From Niveibacterium terrae (GTDB lineage: Bacteria > Pseudomonadota > Gammaproteobacteria > Burkholderiales > Rhodocyclaceae): 64,000 nt of DNA. The notes beneath the pieces were generated by a model. It worked only from the letters and a program-made list of their open reading frames with translations. It made no database searches and was not told the DNA's origin. The stretch's first letter is position 1, and each line of letters starts with the position of its first letter. The position numbers and the translations under genes were made by a program. Location: NCBI RefSeq assembly GCF_048213115.1, contig NZ_CP172404.1:1054001-1118000 (forward strand), read 5' to 3'. Below are positions 56,921 to 64,000 of this stretch, piece by piece.

Positions 56921-59900
56921 TCAGTGCTCCTCGGGGCTAGCCTCTTCAGTCCTGGCGGCTGCGTCCTTGTCGCTCAGCCAGGTGAAGAAGAGGGGGACGA
57001 ACAGCACGGCGATGAAGGTCGCGGCGAGCATGCCGCCGATCACGCCGGTGCCGATCGAGTGTTGGCTGTTGGCGCCTGCGCCCAAGCTCACGGCCAGCGG
57101 GACGACGCCGAGGATGAAGGCCAGCGAGGTCATCACGATGGGCCGGAAGCGAAGGCGGGCCGCTTCCTGCGCCGCTTCGAGCACGCCCATGCCCTGGTGG
57201 TGCAGCTGTTGGGCGAACTCGACGATCAGGATCGCGTTCTTCGCCGCGAGGCCGATCAGCGTCACGAGACCGATCTGGAAGTAGATGTCGCAGTTGAGCC
57301 CGCGCAGCCAGATCGCGGCAAAGGCGCCGAAGATCGCGAAAGGAACGGCGCTCACGACCACCAGAGGCAGCTTCCAGCTCTCGTACTGGGCGGCGAGGAT
57401 CAGGAAGACCATGATCAGGCCGAAGGCAAAAGCCATCGTCGAAGCGTTGCCGGCCCGTTTTTCCTGGAAGGCCGTACCGGTCCAGGCGAGCGCGTAGCCG
57501 GATGGCAGCGCTTCTCGGGCGACGCGTTCGATCGCGGTGATCGCCTGGCCCGAGCTGTAGCCGGTGGCCGGGTTGGCCATCACCTTGGCGCCGGTGAAGC
57601 CATTGAAGCGGTTGATGATTTCGGGGCCGCTGACGCGGCGCACTTCGGCGACTGTCGCGAGCTGAACCATGACGCCGCTGGCGCTGCGCAGGAAGATCTT
57701 GCCGACGTCCTCGGGGCGCATCCGTGCCGAAGCGTCGGACTGAAGCAGCACGCGGTAGGTCTGGCCGAACTTGTTGAAGTCGTTGACGTAGAGGCTGCCG
57801 AAAGTGGCCTGCAGCGCTTCGAAGATATTGTTGATCGGGATGCCCAGGGCCTTGGCCCGGTCGCGATCGACGTCGACGTAGATCTGCGGCACGTTGCTTC
57901 GCATCAGCGTCTGGACGCCGCTCAGCTCGGGCTGGCTGTTGGCCTTCGTGATGAAGTCCTGGGTCACTCTGGCGAGCTGCTGAATGTCGCCTTCTCCCTT
58001 GCTCTGGATGTAGAACTCGGCGCCGCCGGTCGTGCCCAGGCCGGGGATCGGCGGGGGGTTGAACGCGAAGACCATGCCTTCGCGGTTGTGCGTGCTGCGC
58101 ATCGTGAAGTCGATGATCGCGGCGCGGATGTTCTCGCGGAGGCTCCGCTCCTCCCAGGGTTTCATGACCGAGAACACGGTGGCCGACGAGGTCTTCAGGT
58201 TGCTGGTGAGGACGTCGTAGCCGGAGAGGGTTACGACGTCCTGGCTGCCGGAAAACTGCGCTGCAGCTGCGCTGGCCTGGGCGGCAGCCTTGCGGGTACG
58301 CGCCAGCGAGGAGGCGTCGGGTAGTTGCACGCTGCCGATGAAATAGCCCTGGTCTTCCGGCGGGATCAGCGCAGAGGGCACGGTGTGCACGAGCAGGCCG
58401 AGCAGGCCAAGCATGCCCAGCGCGCAGAGCAGAGCCGGGATGCGGCGGCGGATCAGAAGCGCGACGGCGGAGCTGAAGCGGGACGTGGCCTTTTCGAAGA
58501 CGCGGTCGAACCCGACGAAGAAGGCCGCCTTTTCCGCGTGGCCGGGCTTGAGCAGCAGCGCGCACAGTGCCGGAGTCAGCGTCAGTGCGACGCAGCCGGA
58601 GATCGTGACCGAGACCGCGATCGTGATCGCGAACTGCTTGTAGAGTTGTCCGGTCAGACCACCGAGGAAGCCGACCGGTACGAAGACCGCGCACAACACC
58701 AGCACGATCGCGACAACCGGGCCGGTGACTTCCTGCATCGCCTTCAGTGTCGCTTCGCGTGGCGAGAGTTTCTCCGTCTGCATGATCCGTTCGACGTTTT
58801 CAAGCACGACGATCGCATCGTCGACGACGATGCCGATCGCCAGGACGAGGCCGAACAGGGTCAACGTGTTGATCGAGAAACCGAGCAGATACATGCCGGC
58901 GAACGTGCCGACCAGCGAGACCGGCACCGCGAGGCAGGGAATCAGCGTCGCGCGCAGCTTCTGCAGGAACAGGAAGACGACCAGGAAGACCAGCGCGATC
59001 GCTTCGCACAGCGTCTTCACGACTTCGTGGATGGAAACCTTGATGAAGGGCGTCGTGTCATAGGGCACGCTGTAGCTGATCCCTTCCGGGAAGGTCTTCC
59101 CGAGCTCCTTCATCGCGTTCTTGACTTCGGTTGCAACGTCGAGCGCGTTGGCGCCGGGCTGCAGGTAGATCGCGATCATCAGGCCGGGTTTGCCGTTGAG
59201 CGTGCCGGAGAAGGAATAGTCGCGGGCGCCCAGTTCGACTTTGGCGACGGCGCTGACGCGAACCGTGGAACCGTCTGGGTTGGCGCGCAGGATGATGTTC
59301 TCGAACTCGTCCGGGTCGGCCATCCGGCCCTGGGTGCTCATGGTGTAGGTGAACTGCGGGCTGCCGTCGTTAGGCGTGTCGCCGATCTTGCCGACCGCGA
59401 ACTGGGCGTTCTGCTCGCGGATCGCCTGCACCACGTCGGAAGTGGTCATCTTCAGCTCGGCCAGGCGACCCGGCTTGAGCCAGACGCGCATCGCGTAGTC
59501 CTGGGCGCCGAGGATGGCCGCATCGCCGACGCCAGGCAGGCGCTTGAGGGCATTGACGACGTTCAGATACGCGTAGTTGGACAGGTAGACGGTGTCGTAC
59601 TTGTTCGACGGCGAGGACAGCGTGACGATCTGCAGCATGCTCGTCGACTTCTTCTGCACGGTGACGCCGTTCTGCTTGACCGTATCGGGCAGCACCGGCA
59701 GTGCGGTCTGGACGCGGTTGTTCACGTTGGTCGTGGCCTGGTCAGGGTCGGTGCCGATGTTGAAGTAGACGTTCAGGCTCATCGTGCCGTTGGCGGCACT
59801 CGTGGATTCCATGTAGATCATGTTCTCCACGCCGTTGACCTTGTCCTCGATCGGCGCGGCCACGGTCTTCTGCAGCGTTTCCGCATTCGCTCCGCTGTAC

Positions 59901-60046
59901 TGGGCACTCACCGAGACCACCGGCGGCGTGATGTCCGGGAACTGCGCGATCGGCAGCGTGAAGATTGCCGCTGCGCCGGCGAGCATGATCAGGATGGAGA
60001 GGACTGAGGCGAGAATCGGTCTTTCGATGAAGACGCGTGAAATCAT
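56921..60046 (-). CDS. RND multidrug efflux permease (HAE1 type)
   Basis: A 1041-residue inner-membrane proton antiporter. RPILASVLSILIMLAGAAAI and the porter domain lead to GIVVDDAIVVLENVERIM (proton-relay aspartates in segment 4) and GLAAKNAILIVEFAQQLHHQ (segment 10). Length and order match AcrB/MexB. It works with the adaptor encoded four bases upstream and the outer-membrane protein behind. Substrate not predictable. No dedicated regulator is seen nearby. Confidence 0.97.
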   Translation of the reverse strand: MISRVFIERPILASVLSILIMLAGAAAIFTLPIAQFPDITPPVVSVSAQYSGANAETLQKTVAAPIEDKVNGVENMIYMESTSAANGTMSLNVYFNIGTDPDQATTNVNNRVQTALPVLPDTVKQNGVTVQKKSTSMLQIVTLSSPSNKYDTVYLSNYAYLNVVNALKRLPGVGDAAILGAQDYAMRVWLKPGRLAELKMTTSDVVQAIREQNAQFAVGKIGDTPNDGSPQFTYTMSTQGRMADPDEFENIILRANPDGSTVRVSAVAKVELGARDYSFSGTLNGKPGLMIAIYLQPGANALDVATEVKNAMKELGKTFPEGISYSVPYDTTPFIKVSIHEVVKTLCEAIALVFLVVFLFLQKLRATLIPCLAVPVSLVGTFAGMYLLGFSINTLTLFGLVLAIGIVVDDAIVVLENVERIMQTEKLSPREATLKAMQEVTGPVVAIVLVLCAVFVPVGFLGGLTGQLYKQFAITIAVSVTISGCVALTLTPALCALLLKPGHAEKAAFFVGFDRVFEKATSRFSSAVALLIRRRIPALLCALGMLGLLGLLVHTVPSALIPPEDQGYFIGSVQLPDASSLARTRKAAAQASAAAAQFSGSQDVVTLSGYDVLTSNLKTSSATVFSVMKPWEERSLRENIRAAIIDFTMRSTHNREGMVFAFNPPPIPGLGTTGGAEFYIQSKGEGDIQQLARVTQDFITKANSQPELSGVQTLMRSNVPQIYVDVDRDRAKALGIPINNIFEALQATFGSLYVNDFNKFGQTYRVLLQSDASARMRPEDVGKIFLRSASGVMVQLATVAEVRRVSGPEIINRFNGFTGAKVMANPATGYSSGQAITAIERVAREALPSGYALAWTGTAFQEKRAGNASTMAFAFGLIMVFLILAAQYESWKLPLVVVSAVPFAIFGAFAAIWLRGLNCDIYFQIGLVTLIGLAAKNAILIVEFAQQLHHQGMGVLEAAQEAARLRFRPIVMTSLAFILGVVPLAVSLGAGANSQHSIGTGVIGGMLAATFIAVLFVPLFFTWLSDKDAAARTEEASPEEH

Positions 60047-60050
60047 GGCC

Positions 60051-61199
60051 TCATCCTCGCTTTTGCGTCGGCGCTGCCGTGACGACCCTGACCGGCTGGT
60101 CGGCGCGTACCCGCGTCAGGCCCTCGACGATCAGGTGTTCGCCGCCCTTGAGTCCCTTGGCGATCACGAAGTCTTCTCCGTGCGTGCCGGCGGTCTCGAT
60201 CGGACGGGCGTGGGCGATGCCGTCAGGTGTGACCAGATAGACAAACTGGCCCTGGGCCGATGTGGCGACCGCCTTCTGCGGGATCAGGATCGCGTGCTTG
60301 AGTTCAAAGCCCTGTAGCGAGACTTTGACGAACTGTCCGGGCAAGAGCTTTTTGCCGGGATTCGGCAGCTCGGCGCGCAGCTGTTGGGATCCGGTGGTCT
60401 GCGAGATCAGCGTGTCGGCGAAGTTGATCCGGCCCTTGCCCGGAAATTCCGAACCGTCGGCGAGCGTGAGCTTCACGTCCACGCTGCTGTGGGCCGGCAG
60501 CTTGAGGCTGCCCGAGGCGCGTAGGCGCTCGATGTTCAGCTTGTCGCGTTCGGGCAGACTGAACATCACATAGAGGGGGTCGATCTGGACCACCCGGGTC
60601 AGCAGAGTCTGCGGACCATTGACCAGCGAACCTTCGGACATCAGCGACAGGCTCGCGATGCCGCCCAGCGGGGCGGTGACGCGGGTGTAGTCGACGTTCA
60701 GCCGGGCTTTGGTCACGTTGGCGGCGCAGGCCTGCAGCGCAGCCAGGGCCTGTTCCTGCGCCGAGCGGGCGTCGTCGACGTCCTTGCGGCTGACGGCCTG
60801 TTCCTTGAGCAGCGGCTCCAGGCGGGTGAAATCGCGCCTGGCCTTGTCCAGCACGGCGGCCTGCTGAGCGTACTGGGCCTCGGCCTGTTTGAGCGCAGCC
60901 ACGAATTCAGCCGGATCGATCAGGTACATCAGTTGTCCGGGCTCGACCGCGTGGCCCTCCCTGTAATTGCGCTTGAGCAGGATGCCTGTCAAGCGTGGCC
61001 TGACCTCGATCTCGCGCGAGCCGGCGGTCTGCCCGGTATAGGTGGCTTCGACGGGCACGTCGCGGGCCATGACGGTCTGTATCGCCACCTCGGGTGTGCC
61101 GAGCTTGGGTGCGTCGGGTGCCTTGCAGGCGGACAGGCCAAGAAGGGTGGCGGGAAGCAACAGGAGTCCGGACAGGAGGGTTGGGCTGGCTCTCATCAT
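60051..61199 (-). CDS. RND efflux periplasmic adaptor
   Basis: A 382-residue membrane fusion protein with a lipoprotein-type signal (LLSGLLLLPATLLGLSAC). Hairpin and barrel parts include GQTAGSREIEVRPRLTGILL, LLKEQAVSRKDVDDARSA and VAPLGGIASL-type codons seen as VTAPLGGIASLSLMSEG. It is the first gene of the RND operon. Confidence 0.94.
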   Translation of the reverse strand: MMRASPTLLSGLLLLPATLLGLSACKAPDAPKLGTPEVAIQTVMARDVPVEATYTGQTAGSREIEVRPRLTGILLKRNYREGHAVEPGQLMYLIDPAEFVAALKQAEAQYAQQAAVLDKARRDFTRLEPLLKEQAVSRKDVDDARSAQEQALAALQACAANVTKARLNVDYTRVTAPLGGIASLSLMSEGSLVNGPQTLLTRVVQIDPLYVMFSLPERDKLNIERLRASGSLKLPAHSSVDVKLTLADGSEFPGKGRINFADTLISQTTGSQQLRAELPNPGKKLLPGQFVKVSLQGFELKHAILIPQKAVATSAQGQFVYLVTPDGIAHARPIETAGTHGEDFVIAKGLKGGEHLIVEGLTRVRADQPVRVVTAAPTQKRG

Positions 61200-61280
61200 G
61201 GTCCTCGGTAAATGTATGGCGAAGCCGTCGGAGCGGCGGGCGGGCCTCCCGCGCTGCGTCAGGGAAGCCCCGCGGGGCGG

Positions 61281-62042
61281 TCAGCGGGGGGCCGAGGCGT
61301 CGCTGTTCTGCTGCGGCGCTTCACTGCTGCCCCGGGCGGATGCGGAGCAGTCCGGAGCTTTCAGTTCCACGGTCCCCTGGGCGGCGTTCTCCGCTGCGCA
61401 GCCGGGTTCGAGCTTGCGGGCCTTCTTCAGCGCTTCGGCGAACTTTCCGGCGGCGCGGGAGATCGCGGCGTTCATCGCGGTCTGCTGGCTGACGACCGAA
61501 GCGACGTCGAAGGCGTCTGGGCCCTGGCGGGTCTCGAAGCTCGCGAGCAGCATGTCAAGGTTCGCGTCGCGCAGTTCGCCGGAGATCGTGACTTGGCCCA
61601 TATTTTTCGGTGCCGTTCCGCCGGAGGCGCTGCGACCGGCATTGAGGACCAGGCCTATCGGCAGCAGGTGGCCGATTGAGGCCGCGACCGGGCTGGAGAG
61701 CCTGACGTCCTCGACGCGCAGCCGCAGGCGCAGTGCGTTCGCGCAGGGCTTGTCGGCGAGCGGGAGTTTCGCCTCGACGACGCGGGTGAACTCGGCCAGG
61801 GTCTGTTTTGCCGCTTCCACGCGCAAAGCCTCGCTGACGCCCTTCCAGTGTTCCTCGTCCGGCGTCGACAGCGTGACCGGATCGATGATCGCGCACTCGT
61901 AATGGCTCAGGCGGGGCGGGTGAGCATCGTCGCCGGCGACCGTCAGATCCGCGGCGGTCTGGGCCAGACAGGCGCCTGCCCAGGCGCCGAACAGCAGGCT
62001 GAAGCCGTAGGGTGCGAAGATTCCGGGATGCAGATTCGGCAT
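61281..62042 (-). CDS. exported DUF3313-like protein
   Basis: A 253-residue protein with a signal-like start (FSLLFGAWAGACLAQ). The central part has ALRLRLRVEDVRLSSPVAAS, NMGQVTISGELRDANLDMLL and KFAEALKKARK, similar in layout to the lipoprotein at 24698. The C terminus is low-complexity (Ser/Ala/Glu). ATG has AAGAGG upstream. It lies 81 bases upstream of the RND operon on the same strand and could be cotranscribed. Confidence 0.65.
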   Translation of the reverse strand: MPNLHPGIFAPYGFSLLFGAWAGACLAQTAADLTVAGDDAHPPRLSHYECAIIDPVTLSTPDEEHWKGVSEALRVEAAKQTLAEFTRVVEAKLPLADKPCANALRLRLRVEDVRLSSPVAASIGHLLPIGLVLNAGRSASGGTAPKNMGQVTISGELRDANLDMLLASFETRQGPDAFDVASVVSQQTAMNAAISRAAGKFAEALKKARKLEPGCAAENAAQGTVELKAPDCSASARGSSEAPQQNSDASAPR

Positions 62043-62065
62043 GTTCCGATACCTCTTGGCAAGGT

Positions 62066-62391
62066 TCAGCGGTGAGTGATCCGGTCTCCCTGCACGGTAT
62101 GTACCTCCAGCTGTACTTCATTGCCCGTCCGGTAGGGCGGCACATAGGGCAGGGTTTCGCTGATTCGACGTCCTTGCCAAGTGTAGGTGACGATTGCGCC
62201 AATCTGGCGTTCAATTCGCTTGTCGGTCTGGGGGGCGCGTGTCGTTGTGCACGGTGCGCAGAGGGCGCTTGTCGAGGTCGCGGGCGAGCTGCTGCGCTTG
62301 CTGTTGAAGGGCTGGGGCAGGACGCCCGCACAGCAAGGCGCGGATGCTTGCCCGCTGGCCGGCGATTTCGCGGCCGGCCTGAGCGGTCGTC
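62066..62391 (-). pseudogene. small gene broken by a homopolymer frameshift
   Basis: The 3' part encodes RIERQIGAIVTYTWQGRRIS, ETLPYVPPYRTGNEVQLEV and HTVQGDRITHR before a stop. The 5' part, in another frame, encodes ALQQQAQQLARDLDKRPLR and TVHNDTR. Removing one base from the G6 run at 62230-62235 joins them. No clear start codon was found near the kinase stop, so the N terminus is unsure. Family unknown. Confidence 0.5.
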
Positions 62392-64000
62392 CTACTCCCG
62401 GGGCGTTTCGGGGCTGTGGGGCGCCGTGCAGGGGATATGTATCGTGAAACGGGTGCCCTGGCCCGGCTCGCTGTCGACCCGGATCTGCCCGCCCAGCACG
62501 CCGGTCACGATGTTGTGCGCGATGTGCAGGCCCAGGCCGCTGCCCTGACGGCCGCGCTTGGTCGTGAAGAAGGGGTCGAAGATCTTCTTCATGTGCTCGG
62601 CCGGGATGCCCAGACCATTGTCGGATACGGTCAGGATCACGCTATCGGCTTCGCTCTTCGCCGCTATCCGGATCTCGCCGTGGTCGCGGTTCTCGAAGCC
62701 GTGGATCACCGAGTTCGAGATCAGGTTCGTGGCGACCTGTCCCAGAGGCCCCGGATAGCTGTCCAGCGAGATTCCCTTGGGGACGTCGAGCTCGACCGTG
62801 TAGGGCGTCTTCTTGAGCATCGGCCTCAGGGTCAGCACGATCTCGGTGATCAGCTCGTCGAGCGTGAATTTGCGTCGCTGCGAGCTGGTCTGGTCGACGG
62901 CGACCTGCTTGAAGCTGGAGATCAGCTCGCCAGCGCGCTCCAGATTGCGCAGCAGGATCTCGGTAGCCGAATTGGCTTCATCGAGATAAGCCTCCAGCTC
63001 CGAGCGCTTGAGTCCGAGCTTGAAGCCCGAGTGGATTCCCGAGGTCGCATCGCGCAGCGTGCTGGCGACCATCATGCTGTTGCCGATCGGCGTGTTCAGC
63101 TCGTGTGCGACGCCGGCGACGAGGCCGCCCAGGGCTGCGAGTTTTTCGGAGCGGACCAGCTCATTCTGGGTCAGGCGCAAGCGGTCCAGCGTTTCCTCCA
63201 GGTCGTGGGTGCGCTCGGTGACCCGGGTCTCCAGGGTCCGGGTCAGATTCTCAAGTTCCCGCCGGATGCTCTCCTGCCGGGTCAGATCGACGATGTTGAC
63301 GAGGATCTTGGGCGGGTCCTCGTTGGTCAGCTTCCTCGCCCAGATCCTCGCTTCGATCGTGCGGCCATCGCGGGTGCGCATCGGCACGGCATGGCCCGAA
63401 ACGACGTCCTCGCTGGCAACCCGGCTCACCCAGCCGGCCCTGTCCGCGTCGCTGAAGAACAGGCCCAGCTCGGACGAGGTGCGCCCGGCGATCTCGTCCG
63501 GGTTCAGCGCAAAGAGGTCGCAGAAAGTCTTGTTCGCATCGAACATCATGCCGTCGGTCAGCCGCGAGATCGACATCGGAATCGGGGCGAGCTGGAAGGT
63601 CAGCGAGAAACGGGCTTCGGATTCGCGCAGCGCCGCGAGCGTGTGCTGTCTGAGCATCTCGGCTCCGGCGCGCTGGGCGAAGATCTCGGCGAGCGAGCGG
63701 GGCAGCTCGGCGTTTCTGAGCGGCGACGCGAACAGCGCGACCAGCGCTCCGGCCTGATTCCCGTCTTCACCGGGAACCGTGATCGCGATCAGCGCTTCGG
63801 CCGAAGTGTCGATCAGCGTCTTCTCATCGGGGAAGGCACCCCGGGCGTCGGCGGGGATGACCAGATTGACTCCGCCGAGTACGCGCCTGAGGATGGGACT
63901 GTGCAGGTCCGCATCGAGCGCTGCGGGATGGTGGGCGAGCCGGTGCGGGCCGTCCCCGCTCGCCTGGATCAGCAAGGCCGCTGTCGCGCCGGTCGCCTCG
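62392..64000 (-). CDS. sensor histidine kinase with PAS domain (5' end outside window)
   Basis: At least 535 residues are visible and the frame runs off the right end. Order: a GAF-like region, a PAS domain (RFSLTFQLAPIPMSISRLTD and VNIVDLTRQESI), a coiled coil, the dimerisation H-box ALGGLVAGVAHELNTPIGNS, and an ATPase domain with N-box QVATNLISNSVIHGF, G1 DNGLGIPAEHM, F-box DPFFTTKRG and G2 GSGLGLHIAH. No membrane segment is visible in this part. No response regulator is next to it in the window. Confidence 0.92.
   Translation of the reverse strand, partial: EATGATAALLIQASGDGPHRLAHHPAALDADLHSPILRRVLGGVNLVIPADARGAFPDEKTLIDTSAEALIAITVPGEDGNQAGALVALFASPLRNAELPRSLAEIFAQRAGAEMLRQHTLAALRESEARFSLTFQLAPIPMSISRLTDGMMFDANKTFCDLFALNPDEIAGRTSSELGLFFSDADRAGWVSRVASEDVVSGHAVPMRTRDGRTIEARIWARKLTNEDPPKILVNIVDLTRQESIRRELENLTRTLETRVTERTHDLEETLDRLRLTQNELVRSEKLAALGGLVAGVAHELNTPIGNSMMVASTLRDATSGIHSGFKLGLKRSELEAYLDEANSATEILLRNLERAGELISSFKQVAVDQTSSQRRKFTLDELITEIVLTLRPMLKKTPYTVELDVPKGISLDSYPGPLGQVATNLISNSVIHGFENRDHGEIRIAAKSEADSVILTVSDNGLGIPAEHMKKIFDPFFTTKRGRQGSGLGLHIAHNIVTGVLGGQIRVDSEPGQGTRFTIHIPCTAPHSPETPRE

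Noticed and set aside
58325..60007. 560-codon plus-strand frame opposite the RND permease
   Set aside because: Arg/Asp/Gln/Glu-rich low-complexity shadow of a well-conserved gene; no domain or start context.

Overview
The window is about 64 kb of GC-rich chromosomal DNA. The gene content (phhB, ppdK, ahpC/ahpF, prfC, a YggL-type ribosome-binding protein, NodT-type efflux systems, IS256 and IS110 elements) and the gene style suggest a betaproteobacterium, possibly Rhodocyclales. That placement is inference, because there is no rRNA in the window.

0-26.6 kb is ordinary chromosome. In order it holds the phhB 3' end, ppdK, a PA14-containing GH31 glycosidase, an FlxA-like coiled coil facing a TPR/glycosyltransferase protein, the ahpC-ahpF peroxide defence pair with an OxyR-like site, an acyltransferase, a LysR regulator, a DUF554 protein and a LOG-Nudix coupled pair. 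It continues with a GNAT toxin whose antitoxin has lost its N terminus, prfC, two MFS exporters, recQ, a nuclease-like protein, an AraC regulator, a DUF3313-type lipoprotein, an Acg-type nitroreductase and tRNA-Leu(UAA).

26.6-46 kb is an accessory island and the most interesting part. After a TPR protein, a small membrane protein and an SseB-like gene that ends in an integron attC-like site, there is an array of ten displaced Rhs 3'-end cassettes (about 30.85-45.36 kb). The typical cassette has the same ~237-bp Rhs core end (from the DHLxAVR motif to SDPIGL), then a different C-terminal tip (putative toxin), then a small, often membrane-bound gene (putative immunity protein), frequently with ATGA stop-start overlap. 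No full-length rhs gene lies in the window, most cassettes lack a convincing start, and two are broken by one-base homopolymer expansions. The cassettes are preceded by one of two recurring flanks: a C-terminal remnant of an IS110-like transposase (four copies) or an unassigned ~180-bp repeat (three copies, one hit by a complete IS256 element with an 8-bp target duplication). Recognisable tips include a phospholipase A2-like domain (CCxxHDxC) and a possible papain-like domain. One immunity candidate is a pentapeptide-repeat protein. Cassettes 4 and 10 are near copies whose tip ends and immunity genes have diverged together. The island ends in a small gene, IS3-like debris and a small membrane protein.

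46.6-64 kb returns to ordinary chromosome: a patatin-like lipoprotein, a universal stress protein, an EmrAB/NodT-type tripartite efflux operon with a divergent TetR regulator and a clear promoter/operator, an acyltransferase, YggL, an RND efflux operon, a DUF3313-like protein, a frameshifted small gene and a PAS-containing sensor histidine kinase that runs off the right end.

The main hypothesis is that 30.85-45.36 kb is an archive of polymorphic-toxin tips and immunity genes. It could donate new tips by recombination through the conserved core to a full-length Rhs gene elsewhere, while its immunity genes protect against former or neighbouring toxins.
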